Shown: positions 24,810 to 34,735 of the stretch, piece by piece
How the letters are laid out: every line of letters starts with the position of its first letter
How positions within the stretch are numbered: position 1 is the stretch's first letter
From: Rhodocyclaceae bacterium
Lineage (GTDB): Bacteria; Pseudomonadota; Gammaproteobacteria; Burkholderiales; Rhodocyclaceae
DNA: 64,000 nt
Direction of reading: 5' to 3'
NCBI GenBank assembly: GCA_028714035.1
Contig: JAQTNA010000012.1
Location: forward strand, 1 to 64,000
Made by a program: the position numbers and the translations under genes
Notes under the pieces: model-generated
Seen by the model: only the letters and a program-made list of their open reading frames with translations
Database searches by the model: none
Told to the model about the DNA's origin: nothing

Positions 24810-25967
24810 TCAGCGTGATGCCAAGCAAGACACCTCGCGATAGGCCGCGACCGTCTCATCGGCGCAACGCTTCCAACTAAAACCCGCGGCTTGCAGCAAG
24901 CCCCGGGCTCTTGCGGTTTCCCGCCAAACCTCATCCGCCAGACCAACGGAAATCAGTCGCGACAGTTCATCCACGTCATCCGGCGAACAGGTGCCCGCAG
25001 CGTCGCCGGAAACCTCGGGAAGAGACGACGAATTTGAGCATACCACGGGAACTCCCGATGCCATTGCTTCCAGTACGGGCAAACCGAATCCCTCATAGAG
25101 CGAGGGAAACACGAACAACCGGGCACCGGAAAAAAGCACGGGCAATTCTTCGCTGGTCACGTAACCCAGATAGCGCGCCCACCCCTCGCGTTCTGCCTTT
25201 TCGATGCGCGCGTGCAAGGCCTCGCTCTGCCATCCCCGGTATCCGGCCAGCACAAGCGGCCATCGCCGCCGCAGGCTTTCGGGCAGGAGCGAATACGCGT
25301 CAAGCAGTGCCCCGATGTTCTTGCGCGGCTCAATGGTGCCGGCAAACAGACAGTAACCGTCGGCCTGCAATCCGAAACGATCGAGAACAGCACGAATTTC
25401 GGCCGGTGCACGGGGATGAAATTCTTCCGAGCTGGCCAGAGGCACCGCCCGAATCCTGTCTTCCGGCCAACCGAAAAAGCCCGCCACCTCTTTCCGGGTG
25501 TATTCCGAATCCGTGAGCAACAACTGGGCACGTTTCAGTGCCAGAGGGATCTCCTTCTGCATGTATCGCACGCGCTCCGGGGGGTGGAATTGCGCCCAGG
25601 TATACATGGAAAGGTCGTGGATGGTCGCAATACCGCCGCCGCCAAACGGCGGAAGATAGTAGTTGGGGCCATGAAAAATGTAACCGTCGCAACCTCTCAA
25701 GGCCCTGCGTTTCAAGATCGGGGACAAGGTCTGAAATGTCTTGACCGCGACCCGGCTTTTGAGCAACCAACGGCGGAGCGACGATGCCGACACCGACGCC
25801 GCCTTCTCCCCGGGCTCGGGGATCGCATCCACGAAGCCGTGCCCGGCAAACAGACGGACGGTATCTACCAGCTCGTGGGTTTGAAGCTGCCGGACCAGTT
25901 CAAAGGTGTAACGGCCAATACCCGTCAGGGGATATCTGAGCGAATCAATGGATACTATGACTTTCAT
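24810..25967 (-). CDS. family 4 glycosyltransferase
   Basis: The 385-residue protein begins KVIVSIDSLRYPLTGIGRYT, a sequence start shared with mannosyl/rhamnosyltransferases of O-polysaccharide loci (MtfB/WbpY type). Second-domain motifs: YCLFAGTIEPRKNIGALLDA, FVFPSLYEGFGLPVLEAMAS with the E-x7-E pair, and SSSLPEVSGDAAG. It is 18 bp upstream of nothing obvious on its 3' side and follows rmd by 18 bp, so it is probably in the gmd-rmd operon. It likely transfers D-rhamnose or mannose; specificity is inferred. Confidence 0.87.
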   Translation of the reverse strand: MKVIVSIDSLRYPLTGIGRYTFELVRQLQTHELVDTVRLFAGHGFVDAIPEPGEKAASVSASSLRRWLLKSRVAVKTFQTLSPILKRRALRGCDGYIFHGPNYYLPPFGGGGIATIHDLSMYTWAQFHPPERVRYMQKEIPLALKRAQLLLTDSEYTRKEVAGFFGWPEDRIRAVPLASSEEFHPRAPAEIRAVLDRFGLQADGYCLFAGTIEPRKNIGALLDAYSLLPESLRRRWPLVLAGYRGWQSEALHARIEKAEREGWARYLGYVTSEELPVLFSGARLFVFPSLYEGFGLPVLEAMASGVPVVCSNSSSLPEVSGDAAGTCSPDDVDELSRLISVGLADEVWRETARARGLLQAAGFSWKRCADETVAAYREVSCLASR

Positions 25968-25985
25968 GGCCCCGGGGTCTCCCCG

Positions 25986-26885
25986 TCACTGTCCCGGGAC
26001 GGCAAGCATCCACCCAAGGGTGTCCCGCAGCTGTGGAGTCTCCCACTCGCCCACCAGCGTCTTCAGGAGGCCGGCATCGCCACACAAGGTGCGAACCTCA
26101 TTGTCCCGGACAAAGGCGGGATTCACCTGAACCTCGATGCGATGCCCCGTCAGGTTCTCCGCCGTGGCGATGACCTCACGCAAGGAATGCGTCGTGCCCG
26201 AGCACACATTCACCGCCTGCCCCACCGGCGCCGCCTCGATCAGGCGCCGATAAGCCCCGACCACGGCTCGCACGTCACTGAAATCCCGCCACACGTCCAG
26301 ATTACCCAGTTCGATGACCGGCGCACGCCGGCGGAAATGGGCAACGATCTTGGGGATGAGGAAACTCTCGGACTGGCCGACGCCGGTATAGTTGAAGGGC
26401 CGGGTCAAGACGATGGGCAACCTGCCCATCCACAGGCGCGCCAGGTATTCCATGGCCACCTTGCTGACCGCATAGTCGTTGGCCGGGTTGAAGGGCGTGT
26501 CCTCGGCGAGCATCCCCCCGACGCCGTTGCCATAGACGTTGGCACTGCTGGCAATCAGCACGCACTTCAGATCGAGGTGGGCACTCGCCAACGCTTCCAG
26601 GAGGTTGCGCGTACCGACGGTATTGACCCGGTAGAACTCGCCCGCATCCCCATGGCCGACAAAGGCGATCCCCGCCAGGTGCGCGACGACATGGGGCTTG
26701 ACCCGCTCGACGACCCGACGCAGAGACGCAGCGTCGCCCAGATCCGCGGCAAATATACCCTCCTCCTCGCGCCCTTCCAGTTCGGCCCCGAACACCTGGT
26801 AACCGTTTGACCGAAGTTCCTCAGCGAGATAATACCCGGTGAAGCCTTGTATGCCTGTGATCAGGGCGCGAAGTGGCGGCTTCAT
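25986..26885 (-). CDS. rmd: GDP-6-deoxy-D-mannose reductase
   Basis: The 299-residue SDR enzyme has LITGIQGFTGYYLAEELRS at the N-terminus, SSANVYG and the catalytic YAVSKVAME (Tyr-x3-Lys), and RPFNYTGVGQSESFLIPKI, all typical of Rmd. It reduces GDP-4-keto-6-deoxy-D-mannose to GDP-D-rhamnose. The gene starts 1 bp after gmd ends, so the two enzymes of the pathway are translated together. This points to D-rhamnose in the polysaccharide, as in the A-band antigen of Pseudomonas. Confidence 0.9.
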   Translation of the reverse strand: MKPPLRALITGIQGFTGYYLAEELRSNGYQVFGAELEGREEEGIFAADLGDAASLRRVVERVKPHVVAHLAGIAFVGHGDAGEFYRVNTVGTRNLLEALASAHLDLKCVLIASSANVYGNGVGGMLAEDTPFNPANDYAVSKVAMEYLARLWMGRLPIVLTRPFNYTGVGQSESFLIPKIVAHFRRRAPVIELGNLDVWRDFSDVRAVVGAYRRLIEAAPVGQAVNVCSGTTHSLREVIATAENLTGHRIEVQVNPAFVRDNEVRTLCGDAGLLKTLVGEWETPQLRDTLGWMLAVPGQ

Positions 26886-26886
26886 G

Positions 26887-27951
<1,065 letters not shown>

Positions 27952-28073
27952 TTACTTAATGGAGCATACAAACTCATTGCATGCTCCCCTAGTTTCTATT
28001 ATTACTACGGCCATGCACATCTCTAATAGACCAAGCGTCCAATTATACTTCAGATATGACATCGCCAACCAGA

Positions 28074-28420
28074 CTAATGACATTCCACAATGCTGCGCCA
28101 ACCTGGTAAATCACCGGCCTTCGGCGGGCCACCAGACCACCCATTCCACATGGCAGTGCGCCGGATCGCCTCTTGGAGAGGCACGGTCTGGCGCACACCC
28201 AATTCCTCGCAGATGCGCCGGACATCCGGCACATATCGGCCCGGATTCCAGCCGCTGTCTGCTGATGAACAGCCTGGCACCTCGAAGGCCCGCCCAGGCT
28301 GGCCCCACCCCCCAGGGTATCGTCGAGGTTCCTCGCAAGCGACCACGAAACATCCGGCTTCACGGTATCGCCCGAGCCAGCCATGCCATCATTTTCGGTC
28401 AATTGCTTGCTCCATGGCAT
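28074..28420 (-). pseudogene. remnant of an NAD-dependent sugar epimerase (C-terminus)
   Basis: One minus-strand frame encodes NPGRYVPDVRRICEELGVRQ then TVPLQEAIRRTAMWN, the pattern seen at the C-terminal end of SDR sugar epimerases/dehydratases. The preceding part of the gene seems to sit in a different frame (around SWSLARNLDDTLGG), so at least one frameshift separates them, and the N-terminal NAD-binding half is missing. It is probably a decayed gene from an earlier polysaccharide locus. Exact ends are uncertain. Confidence 0.55.
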
Positions 28421-28583
28421 TGCGATGCAGCCCGGCGTTGCGCTGAAGCTCGCGGCTGATCGTCGAAGCCGAGCGATCCAGTATGTGGGCCGTGGCCCGC
28501 ATACTGGATCCCTGCCGCCTCATGCTCGCGATCGTCATCCGGTCCTCCGGTTTAAGCCGTTGATAGGTCGTTTGTTTTTGCAT
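28389..28583 (-). pseudogene. IS30-family transposase, truncated
   Basis: The frame encodes an IS30-type N-terminal helix-turn-helix: YQRLKPEDRMTIASMRRQG and ILDRSASTISRELQRN, then stops after about 64 residues where a full transposase has about 330-380. No DDE domain follows. It is the left end of a broken insertion sequence beside the epimerase remnant, evidence of past rearrangement at this border. Confidence 0.75.
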
Positions 28584-28726
28584 GCACACACCCTGGCAAT
28601 TCAGGTGTTGCACTTCAGATTTGAGGCCGCCGAGCCAAATCCGGAAGAATTACGACCCTACGATTATAATTGGCGGATTAAAAGCCGAGAACCACACGAG
28701 AGCCTCGCACAAAATCAAGACTCCAG

Positions 28727-29134
28727 TCACTTGACTTCAATTTTCGGCGACATAGACCGAAATACAAAATACTTCATTACAAAAAAACCAAGAATAACAA
28801 CCGGTACCGTTGCAATGGCACCAGCTTGATACGCATTAAACGAAAAACCAATACAAACGCTAATAATCCATATATTAACCACGTAGAGCGCCGCCCAAGA
28901 AAAAGCGTACTTTACGAACGAGGCCCGGGACATACCATTGAAGACGACCGATCCTTGCGTAACATAACTAAAAAAAACACCTACCACAATGGAAATCAAC
29001 GAAGCGGCCCTGTAACCCAGCCCAATGAACACCATCAACGAATACACACCGTATGAGAAAAGCGTATTAAATACGCCAACGATCACATATCGAAACACTT
29101 GAACAGACAAACATTTACTGAGAATGTGAACCAT
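28727..29134 (-). CDS. gtrA: GtrA-family membrane protein
   Basis: The 135-residue protein has four hydrophobic segments and the GtrA pattern VFRYVIVGVFNTLFSYGVYS, with a typical FVF ending (MKYFVFRS). GtrA proteins are thought to flip undecaprenyl-phosphate-linked glucose for O-antigen side-chain modification. I chose the ATG at 29134; it follows the stop of the upstream GT2 gene by 13 bp. The matching GtrB-like enzyme is at 37.1-38.0 kb, so the module is split. This gene is clearly AT-richer than the chromosome genes at the window's right end. Confidence 0.82.
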   Translation of the reverse strand: MVHILSKCLSVQVFRYVIVGVFNTLFSYGVYSLMVFIGLGYRAASLISIVVGVFFSYVTQGSVVFNGMSRASFVKYAFSWAALYVVNIWIISVCIGFSFNAYQAGAIATVPVVILGFFVMKYFVFRSMSPKIEVK

Positions 29135-29147
29135 TTCCAAAACACCA

Positions 29148-29978
29148 TCACCGAACAATGAAGCGATAAAACACCCGCCTAGCAACCTCATTTAGCTTGG
29201 CCGCACACATTCCGGAAAAACGATCGGTCCACGCTATATTAACGCCGCCGCTATGTGAAACATGATCAATAAATCTGCAAAATTCGCTCGACTGCTTTGC
29301 GCCGATTTCCACGCTCCAAGACCCTTTTGAAACTCTAAACGAACTCAACGGCTTGTCAATATAGAAAGCATCACCATACTCCAACAACCGGAACCAATAA
29401 TCAAGATCAATTACGTACGGAATTTTTCCACTAAAATATCCAACCTGCCTCGCGCTCTCAGATCTAAAAAGAACCGCCCCCGGCTCCCCGACTAGATTGG
29501 TACCCCGCCGGATACACAACGTTTTCAGAAAATTTGCCGAAAATACACCTTGGACGCCCGCCCCGAGTCGGCGCGTCGTTATCACATTACCTTTATCGGA
29601 TATCACATGCCGCGCACAAAACACGAAGCTAAGACGCTTATCAACGTCCGACTCAAGAACTTTGACCTGATCATTTAAGCAGTCTTCATCTAGAATATCA
29701 TCATGCGGAAGTAGCTTAATATACCGACCACGGGCAAGCGAAAGACATTTATTCCAGTTCTCTTCCGCACCGATGTTTGTCTCATTCCGAACATAGATAA
29801 TTCTAGGGTCGCGGTAAGCACGCACTATATCCATAGTCCCGTCCCCAGAATCATTGTCAACTACCAATAATTCAAAATCTCGGAAGGTCTGAGCAAGCAC
29901 TGAATCAATCGCCGCCTTAATAAACTTCTCGCCGCAGTAAACGGGGACTGCAATCGTTACCATCGGATTTTGCATCAT
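29148..29978 (-). CDS. family 2 glycosyltransferase
   Basis: The 276-residue protein has a GT2 catalytic domain: VTIAVPVYCGEKFIKAAIDS, LLVVDNDSGDGTMDIVRAYR and the metal-binding LLPHDDILDE. Two in-frame ATG codons (29978, 29975) begin it. It lies between the dideoxysugar genes and gtrA, so it may transfer the 3,6-dideoxyhexose or a backbone sugar to the O-unit; the sugar is not evident from sequence. AT-rich like its neighbours. Confidence 0.85.
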   Translation of the reverse strand: MMQNPMVTIAVPVYCGEKFIKAAIDSVLAQTFRDFELLVVDNDSGDGTMDIVRAYRDPRIIYVRNETNIGAEENWNKCLSLARGRYIKLLPHDDILDEDCLNDQVKVLESDVDKRLSFVFCARHVISDKGNVITTRRLGAGVQGVFSANFLKTLCIRRGTNLVGEPGAVLFRSESARQVGYFSGKIPYVIDLDYWFRLLEYGDAFYIDKPLSSFRVSKGSWSVEIGAKQSSEFCRFIDHVSHSGGVNIAWTDRFSGMCAAKLNEVARRVFYRFIVR

Positions 29979-30080
29979 TTACGTACCCCACAATCCTTTC
30001 GCCGAAAATACCGGTCCAATAATCCATAACTCGAAACATGCGTTACAAATAAAACACCAATATTTTCGGCACAAGATATC

Positions 30081-31025
30081 TTAGCGGATCAGTTGTTGCA
30101 CGTCAGATTTCGGACTGCCACGGATAATTTCACTAATACCGGACACCAAATCAATCTTAGCCTGCCAACCCGGAAGACAATGCCCCCCCGACCAAGGCTG
30201 CATGACTTCACGCTCACGATACGGTCGGGCACCCCAGCGTATATTCAGCGGAGTTCCCATCTGTTCTGAAAAAATCTTCACTATATCCCTAAGCCGTAAC
30301 GGTTTGCCGGTAGTCACCCCGTAAACCTCGGATGATTTAACTAGCCCATCCCGCAACCTGCGGGCAGCAACGATAAAGCATTCAACGACATCATCCACGT
30401 GGACCAAGTCAATTTTCTGCTCGCCCGGCGACATTTCCAGTGCCTCTCCACTTTTAGCCGCACGCCTTAATAGAGGGATAAGCTTCGGACGAGGATCATC
30501 TACCCCATAAGTATCAAACAATCGCAGCGTAATCATCCTTAACCCGCGGGCCTCGGAATAATAACGGGCAATATCCTCGAAGGCTTGCTTGGTCGCCGCG
30601 TATAGATTTACCGGATTATAATCACAACCTTCAAACACCTGCCACGATGTACCGGTATTGATAAGATTACGCACTCCAGCACGGTCCATGGCTTCCAGAA
30701 GTTGGGCACCGAATTGAACATTGCTCGCGATCAAGTCGTCGACGTCTGATGTCTTATGTTGAGCCAAGAATAGTGAGGCCAGGTGGAATACGATATCGGG
30801 CCGGCTATTACTAACAGCAGCCGCAACCGATTCCATTGATCCATCATAATAATGAACGGCAACCGCCTTGCAGAAAGGTTCCAGCGCAATCAAATTCGCT
30901 TCGGGACGCACGATCAAGTGAACAACCCATCCGGACGTAACTAAGCGCGCAACGAGTTTAGACCCAATGTAACCGCTGCCACCTGTTACAAGAACACACG
31001 GCTTCTCACGCTTATCGCTCTTCAT
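30081..31025 (-). CDS. NAD(P)-dependent sugar reductase/epimerase (RfbJ/AscF-like)
   Basis: The 314-residue SDR protein has VLVTGGSGYIGSKLVARL, the stretch NTGTSWQVFEGCDYNPVN seen in CDP-abequose synthase (RfbJ) relatives, and the catalytic YAATKQAFE (Tyr-x3-Lys). In CDP-3,6-dideoxyhexose pathways such an enzyme reduces the 4-keto group, the last step. With an RmlC-like 5-epimerase directly upstream, the product could be CDP-ascarylose rather than CDP-abequose; this is inference. The ATG at 31025 overlaps the preceding gene by 14 bp, suggesting coupling. Confidence 0.75.
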   Translation of the reverse strand: MKSDKREKPCVLVTGGSGYIGSKLVARLVTSGWVVHLIVRPEANLIALEPFCKAVAVHYYDGSMESVAAAVSNSRPDIVFHLASLFLAQHKTSDVDDLIASNVQFGAQLLEAMDRAGVRNLINTGTSWQVFEGCDYNPVNLYAATKQAFEDIARYYSEARGLRMITLRLFDTYGVDDPRPKLIPLLRRAAKSGEALEMSPGEQKIDLVHVDDVVECFIVAARRLRDGLVKSSEVYGVTTGKPLRLRDIVKIFSEQMGTPLNIRWGARPYREREVMQPWSGGHCLPGWQAKIDLVSGISEIIRGSPKSDVQQLIR

Positions 31026-31566
31026 ACACAAATGGGCTTTCAAAATTCACGAAAGGCATAAAACCTGAATCACGCTCCGACAACATAGGCACACTTACCG
31101 GCCAATCAACCCCTACCGAATCCCAACGAATTCCAAGATCATGCTCTGGCGAATATACTGAGCTTACTTTATACACCAATACTGCAACATCGCTGGTCAC
31201 GCAGAACCCATGCGCCAAACCACTTGGAATGTATATATAATTCGCTCGATCGGCACTTAACTCAAACGAGCGAACCATTCCATACGTAGGCGAGCCAATC
31301 CGCAAGTCAAGAACGACATCGAAAACCTCGCCTTGAACACAGTACACGACCTTATTATGATCCTTTGGCGGAACCTGGAAATGTAAACCACGCACCACCC
31401 CACGCCGCGACACAGAGTAATACTCTTCATCGAAATCTGTTTCAAGCCCGAATTCTCGAAACGCATCACGATGGAACACCTTCACGAACCTACCACGAGA
31501 ATCAGATAAGATACGCGGCTGAATCTCAAAGCACCCAGCTATTTCGGATGTTCGTAACTCAAACAT
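31012..31566 (-). CDS. RmlC-like sugar-nucleotide 3,5- or 5-epimerase
   Basis: The 184-residue cupin protein has the RmlC/RfbC family signature: EIQPRILSDSRGRFVKVFH, RRGVVRGLHFQVPPKDHNKV with the catalytic His, YCVQGEVFDVVLDLR, and IPSGLAHGFCVTSD. RmlC acts on dTDP-sugars, but no rmlABD genes are in the window; instead it sits inside a CDP-dideoxysugar operon, immediately after rfbH (stop TAA directly followed by the ATG). In CDP-ascarylose synthesis AscE, a similar enzyme, epimerises C5. That role is likely here. Confidence 0.82.
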   Translation of the reverse strand: MFELRTSEIAGCFEIQPRILSDSRGRFVKVFHRDAFREFGLETDFDEEYYSVSRRGVVRGLHFQVPPKDHNKVVYCVQGEVFDVVLDLRIGSPTYGMVRSFELSADRANYIYIPSGLAHGFCVTSDVAVLVYKVSSVYSPEHDLGIRWDSVGVDWPVSVPMLSERDSGFMPFVNFESPFVYEER

Positions 31567-32883
31567 TTAAAAGTTAACACCAAAAAGAAACTCAATTTTG
31601 GCAGCGACGTAGTTCAACACGTCCTCGGTAAGGCCCGGATATACGCCAATCCAGAACGTGTTGTTCATCACGATATCCGTATTGGTCAGTGTTCCGCTGA
31701 CGCGGAAGTTGCGGCCAATCATGTAGGGCTGGCGTGTAAGATTTCCGGCGAACAACAGACGGGTGCCGATCTTGTTCTGATCTAGGTATTGCAGCAGATC
31801 AACGCGGGCCACCGGCGCACTCTCGCGCAAAGTAATGGGAAAACCGAACCAGGATGGCTCCGAGTTCTCCGTCGCCTCGGGCAGAATCAGGAACTCTTCA
31901 CAGGACTTGAGGCGTTCCTTGAGGAATGCGAAGTTGTCCTTGCGCTGCTGTATGAAGGCGGGAGCCTTGTCCAGTTGCGCCACGCCGCAGGCTGCCTGCA
32001 TGTCGCTGATTTTCAGGTTGTACCCCAGGTGGCTGTAGGTATATTTGTGGTCATAGCCTTGAGGCAGGTCGCCCAGCTTCCAGCAGAAGCGCTTGCTGCA
32101 CGTATTGTCCTTGCCCGGCGGGCAATAGCAATCCCTTCCCCAGTCCCGGAAGGATTCGGCGATGAGCTTGAGTTGGTCGTTATTGGTAAACACCGCACCA
32201 CCCTCCCCCATGGTGATGTGGTGGGCGGGATAGAAGCTCAGGGTACCAATATCGCCGAAGGTACCGACGAGCTGGCCGTCATAGGTCGAGCCCAGGGCGT
32301 CGCAACAATCCTCGATGAGCCAGAGACCGTGCTTCTTGGCGATGCGGGTCACCTCGGCGAGGTTGTACGGGTTACCCAGGGTATGGGCAAGCATGATGGC
32401 CTTGGTCTTCGGACCGATCGCCGCTTCGAGCAGGCTGACATCAATGTTGTAGGTACCGAGTTCGACGTCCACAAACACCGGTACGGCGCCGAACTGCAAG
32501 ATGGGATTGACGGTGGTGGGAAAGCCGGCGGCAACGCCGATCACCTCGTCACCCGGCTTGATGGCGCGTTCGCCGAGCCTGGGGCTGGTGAGCGCGGAAA
32601 ATGCCACCAGGTTGGCCGACGAACCGGAGTTCACCGTCATCAGGTGCTTCACGCCGAGGAAAGCCGCCAGGCGCTTCTCGAACTCGTCATTGAAGCGACC
32701 CGTGGTCAGCCAGCCATCCAGCGAAGCCTCCACCATGTTCTTGAGTTCGGCGGCGTCCAGCACTTTGCCGGACGGCGGCACGACCGAAACGCCCGGAGTA
32801 AAAGCCTGGGGAGCGTATGCGATGGCAGCGTACTCTTCCACGAGCGCCGCAATTTTCTGGCGAATTAGTTGCCTATTATCCAT
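31567..32883 (-). CDS. rfbH: CDP-6-deoxy-L-threo-D-glycero-4-hexulose-3-dehydrase (E1)
   Basis: RfbH/AscC uses PMP and a [2Fe-2S] cluster to remove the C3 hydroxyl. The 438-residue protein shows both hallmarks: the usual PLP lysine is replaced by histidine in [14 protein letters not shown] (His221/222), and the cysteines C194-x57-C252-x-C254-x7-C262 fit the known C-x57-C-x-C-x7-C cluster pattern. It needs an electron-donating reductase (E3, AscD/RfbI type), which I do not find in this window. It is tightly packed between rfbG (2 bp gap) and the epimerase. Confidence 0.95.
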   Translation of the reverse strand: MDNRQLIRQKIAALVEEYAAIAYAPQAFTPGVSVVPPSGKVLDAAELKNMVEASLDGWLTTGRFNDEFEKRLAAFLGVKHLMTVNSGSSANLVAFSALTSPRLGERAIKPGDEVIGVAAGFPTTVNPILQFGAVPVFVDVELGTYNIDVSLLEAAIGPKTKAIMLAHTLGNPYNLAEVTRIAKKHGLWLIEDCCDALGSTYDGQLVGTFGDIGTLSFYPAHHITMGEGGAVFTNNDQLKLIAESFRDWGRDCYCPPGKDNTCSKRFCWKLGDLPQGYDHKYTYSHLGYNLKISDMQAACGVAQLDKAPAFIQQRKDNFAFLKERLKSCEEFLILPEATENSEPSWFGFPITLRESAPVARVDLLQYLDQNKIGTRLLFAGNLTRQPYMIGRNFRVSGTLTNTDIVMNNTFWIGVYPGLTEDVLNYVAAKIEFLFGVNF

Positions 32884-32885
32884 GA

Positions 32886-33962
32886 CTATTCAGACGTACC
32901 TTTTTCATATTCGGAGATTTGCGCAAGCGTAATGGCGCGCATATCGGCGCCATAGAGGAGAGCCCGGTGCCATGTGGCGATGCTCGCCAAAGTGTGGGCA
33001 AGTTGCCAGCGTGGCTGCCAGCCCAGTTTACCGCGGGCCTTGGAGCAGTCAAGCTTGAGGTAATGCGCTTCATGCGGCTGCGGGTTCCGATCCAACTGCC
33101 ATCGCGCCCCGTCGCCCCATTGTTTAGTAAGCTGCTCCACAATCCATTGCACCGGCTTGGCGTCTTCATCGGCGGGGCCGAAGTTCCAGCCTTCACCGTA
33201 AGCCGGACCTTCGATATAGAGCTTTTCCGCAAGCGTCAAATAACCGCTCAAAGGCTCCAATACATGCTGCCAGGGGCGAATCGCATGCGGACTGCGGATC
33301 AACACCGCCTCGTCCTTTTCGATGGCGCGCAGAATGTCCGGGATCAGCCTGTCGCCGGCCCAGTCGCCACCGCCAATGACATTTCCGGCCCGGCCCGTGG
33401 CCAGGGCCACTCCGTGCTCGGCATGTTTCGCCGGATTGAAGTAGGAACTGCGGTAGGCCGACGCCACGAGTTCTGCGCAGCCCTTGCTATTGCTATAGGG
33501 ATCATAGCCCCCCATGGGCTCATTCTCCCGATAGCCCCAATGCCATTCCTTGTTCTCGTAGCACTTGTCGCTGGTCACGACAACCACCGCGCGTACAGAA
33601 CTTGTCGCCCGCACGGCCTCCAGCAGGAGCACAGTTCCCATCACGTTCGTCGAATACGTCTCGACCGGATTGACATAGGAATAGCGGACGAGAGCCTGGG
33701 CCGCCATGTGGATCACCACCTCGGGCCGCGCCGCCTGCATGGCCCTGGACAACAGCGCCCCATCGCGAATGTCGCCGATGACCGACGTCATGCCGTTCAC
33801 CACGCTGGCCGTCTCGAACAGATTGGGATTGGATGGCGGCTGGAGCGAAAAACCCGTCACTTCGGCACCCAGACCCTGTAGCCACAGGGATAGCCAGCTG
33901 CCCTTGAAACCAGTATGACCGGTCAGAAAGACTCTACGGCCCTTCCAAAATGAACTATCCAT
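32886..33962 (-). CDS. rfbG: CDP-glucose 4,6-dehydratase
   Basis: The 358-residue SDR enzyme makes CDP-4-keto-6-deoxyglucose. Motifs: [20 protein letters not shown] at the N-terminus, [43 protein letters not shown] (catalytic Tyr-x3-Lys) and [18 protein letters not shown], all characteristic of RfbG. I chose the ATG at 33962, preceded by GGAAGG 7 nt upstream and overlapping the rfbF stop (TGATG). It forms the core of the CDP-dideoxysugar operon rfbF-rfbG-rfbH. Confidence 0.95.
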   Translation of the reverse strand: MDSSFWKGRRVFLTGHTGFKGSWLSLWLQGLGAEVTGFSLQPPSNPNLFETASVVNGMTSVIGDIRDGALLSRAMQAARPEVVIHMAAQALVRYSYVNPVETYSTNVMGTVLLLEAVRATSSVRAVVVVTSDKCYENKEWHWGYRENEPMGGYDPYSNSKGCAELVASAYRSSYFNPAKHAEHGVALATGRAGNVIGGGDWAGDRLIPDILRAIEKDEAVLIRSPHAIRPWQHVLEPLSGYLTLAEKLYIEGPAYGEGWNFGPADEDAKPVQWIVEQLTKQWGDGARWQLDRNPQPHEAHYLKLDCSKARGKLGWQPRWQLAHTLASIATWHRALLYGADMRAITLAQISEYEKGTSE

Positions 33963-34735
33963 CACCACACCTTCCAAGGCGCGTCGCCACACTGCCAGAG
34001 TTCTTCAAGATGCTGTTTGTCTCTTAGCGTGTCCATTGGCTGCCAGAATCCGGAATGAGTAAACGCCTTAAGTTGGCGCATCTCTGCAAGCCGCTCTAGC
34101 GGCTCACGCTCCCAAATGGTCTCGTCCGCATCGATCAGATCAATCACTTTGGGTGAAAGAACGAAGAAACCACCGTTTATCAGACCACCGTCACCCTTCG
34201 GCTTTTCCATAAACGAAGTAACACCGTAGTCTTCAGAAATATTTAGTGCGCCAAATCGTCCGGGCGGATATACAGCAGTCACACTCGCCATAAGTCCATG
34301 ATCCCGGTGGAAACCAATCAATCTATTGATATCAACATTACCAACGCCGTCACCGTACGTAAAACAAAATGCGTCCTCGCCTTTTAAATACGCAGCAACC
34401 CGTCTTAAACGTCCCCCTGTCATAGTACCTTCACCTGTATCAACCAAGGTGATGCGCCAGGGCTCGGCGTGACGTTGATGAACCTCCATACTATTGTTCT
34501 CCATATCAAACGTAACATCTGACATGTGCAAGAAATAATTTGCGAAGTACTCCTTGATCAAATATCCTTTATAACCACAACAAATGACGAAATCATTAAT
34601 TCCATGGGCGGAGTAAATTTTCATAACATGCCAAAGAATCGGTTTGCCGCCGATCTCAATCATCGGTTTTGGCTTGACGCCTGTTTCCTCAGAAATTCGA
34701 CTACCAAGCCCACCTGCCAAGATAACAGCCTTCAT
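33962..34735 (-). CDS. rfbF: glucose-1-phosphate cytidylyltransferase
   Basis: RfbF makes CDP-glucose from CTP and glucose-1-phosphate, the entry to CDP-3,6-dideoxysugars. The 257-residue protein has the nucleotidyltransferase start [18 protein letters not shown], followed by [33 protein letters not shown] and [20 protein letters not shown], matching the family. Its ATG overlaps the stop of the preceding membrane-protein gene (TAATG) and has GGGAGG upstream, so translation is coupled. Confidence 0.95.
   Translation of the reverse strand: MKAVILAGGLGSRISEETGVKPKPMIEIGGKPILWHVMKIYSAHGINDFVICCGYKGYLIKEYFANYFLHMSDVTFDMENNSMEVHQRHAEPWRITLVDTGEGTMTGGRLRRVAAYLKGEDAFCFTYGDGVGNVDINRLIGFHRDHGLMASVTAVYPPGRFGALNISEDYGVTSFMEKPKGDGGLINGGFFVLSPKVIDLIDADETIWEREPLERLAEMRQLKAFTHSGFWQPMDTLRDKQHLEELWQCGDAPWKVW

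Noticed and set aside
31789-32868. 359-codon plus-strand frame opposite rfbH
   Set aside because: Antisense shadow; rfbH has its full catalytic and iron-sulfur signature on the minus strand.
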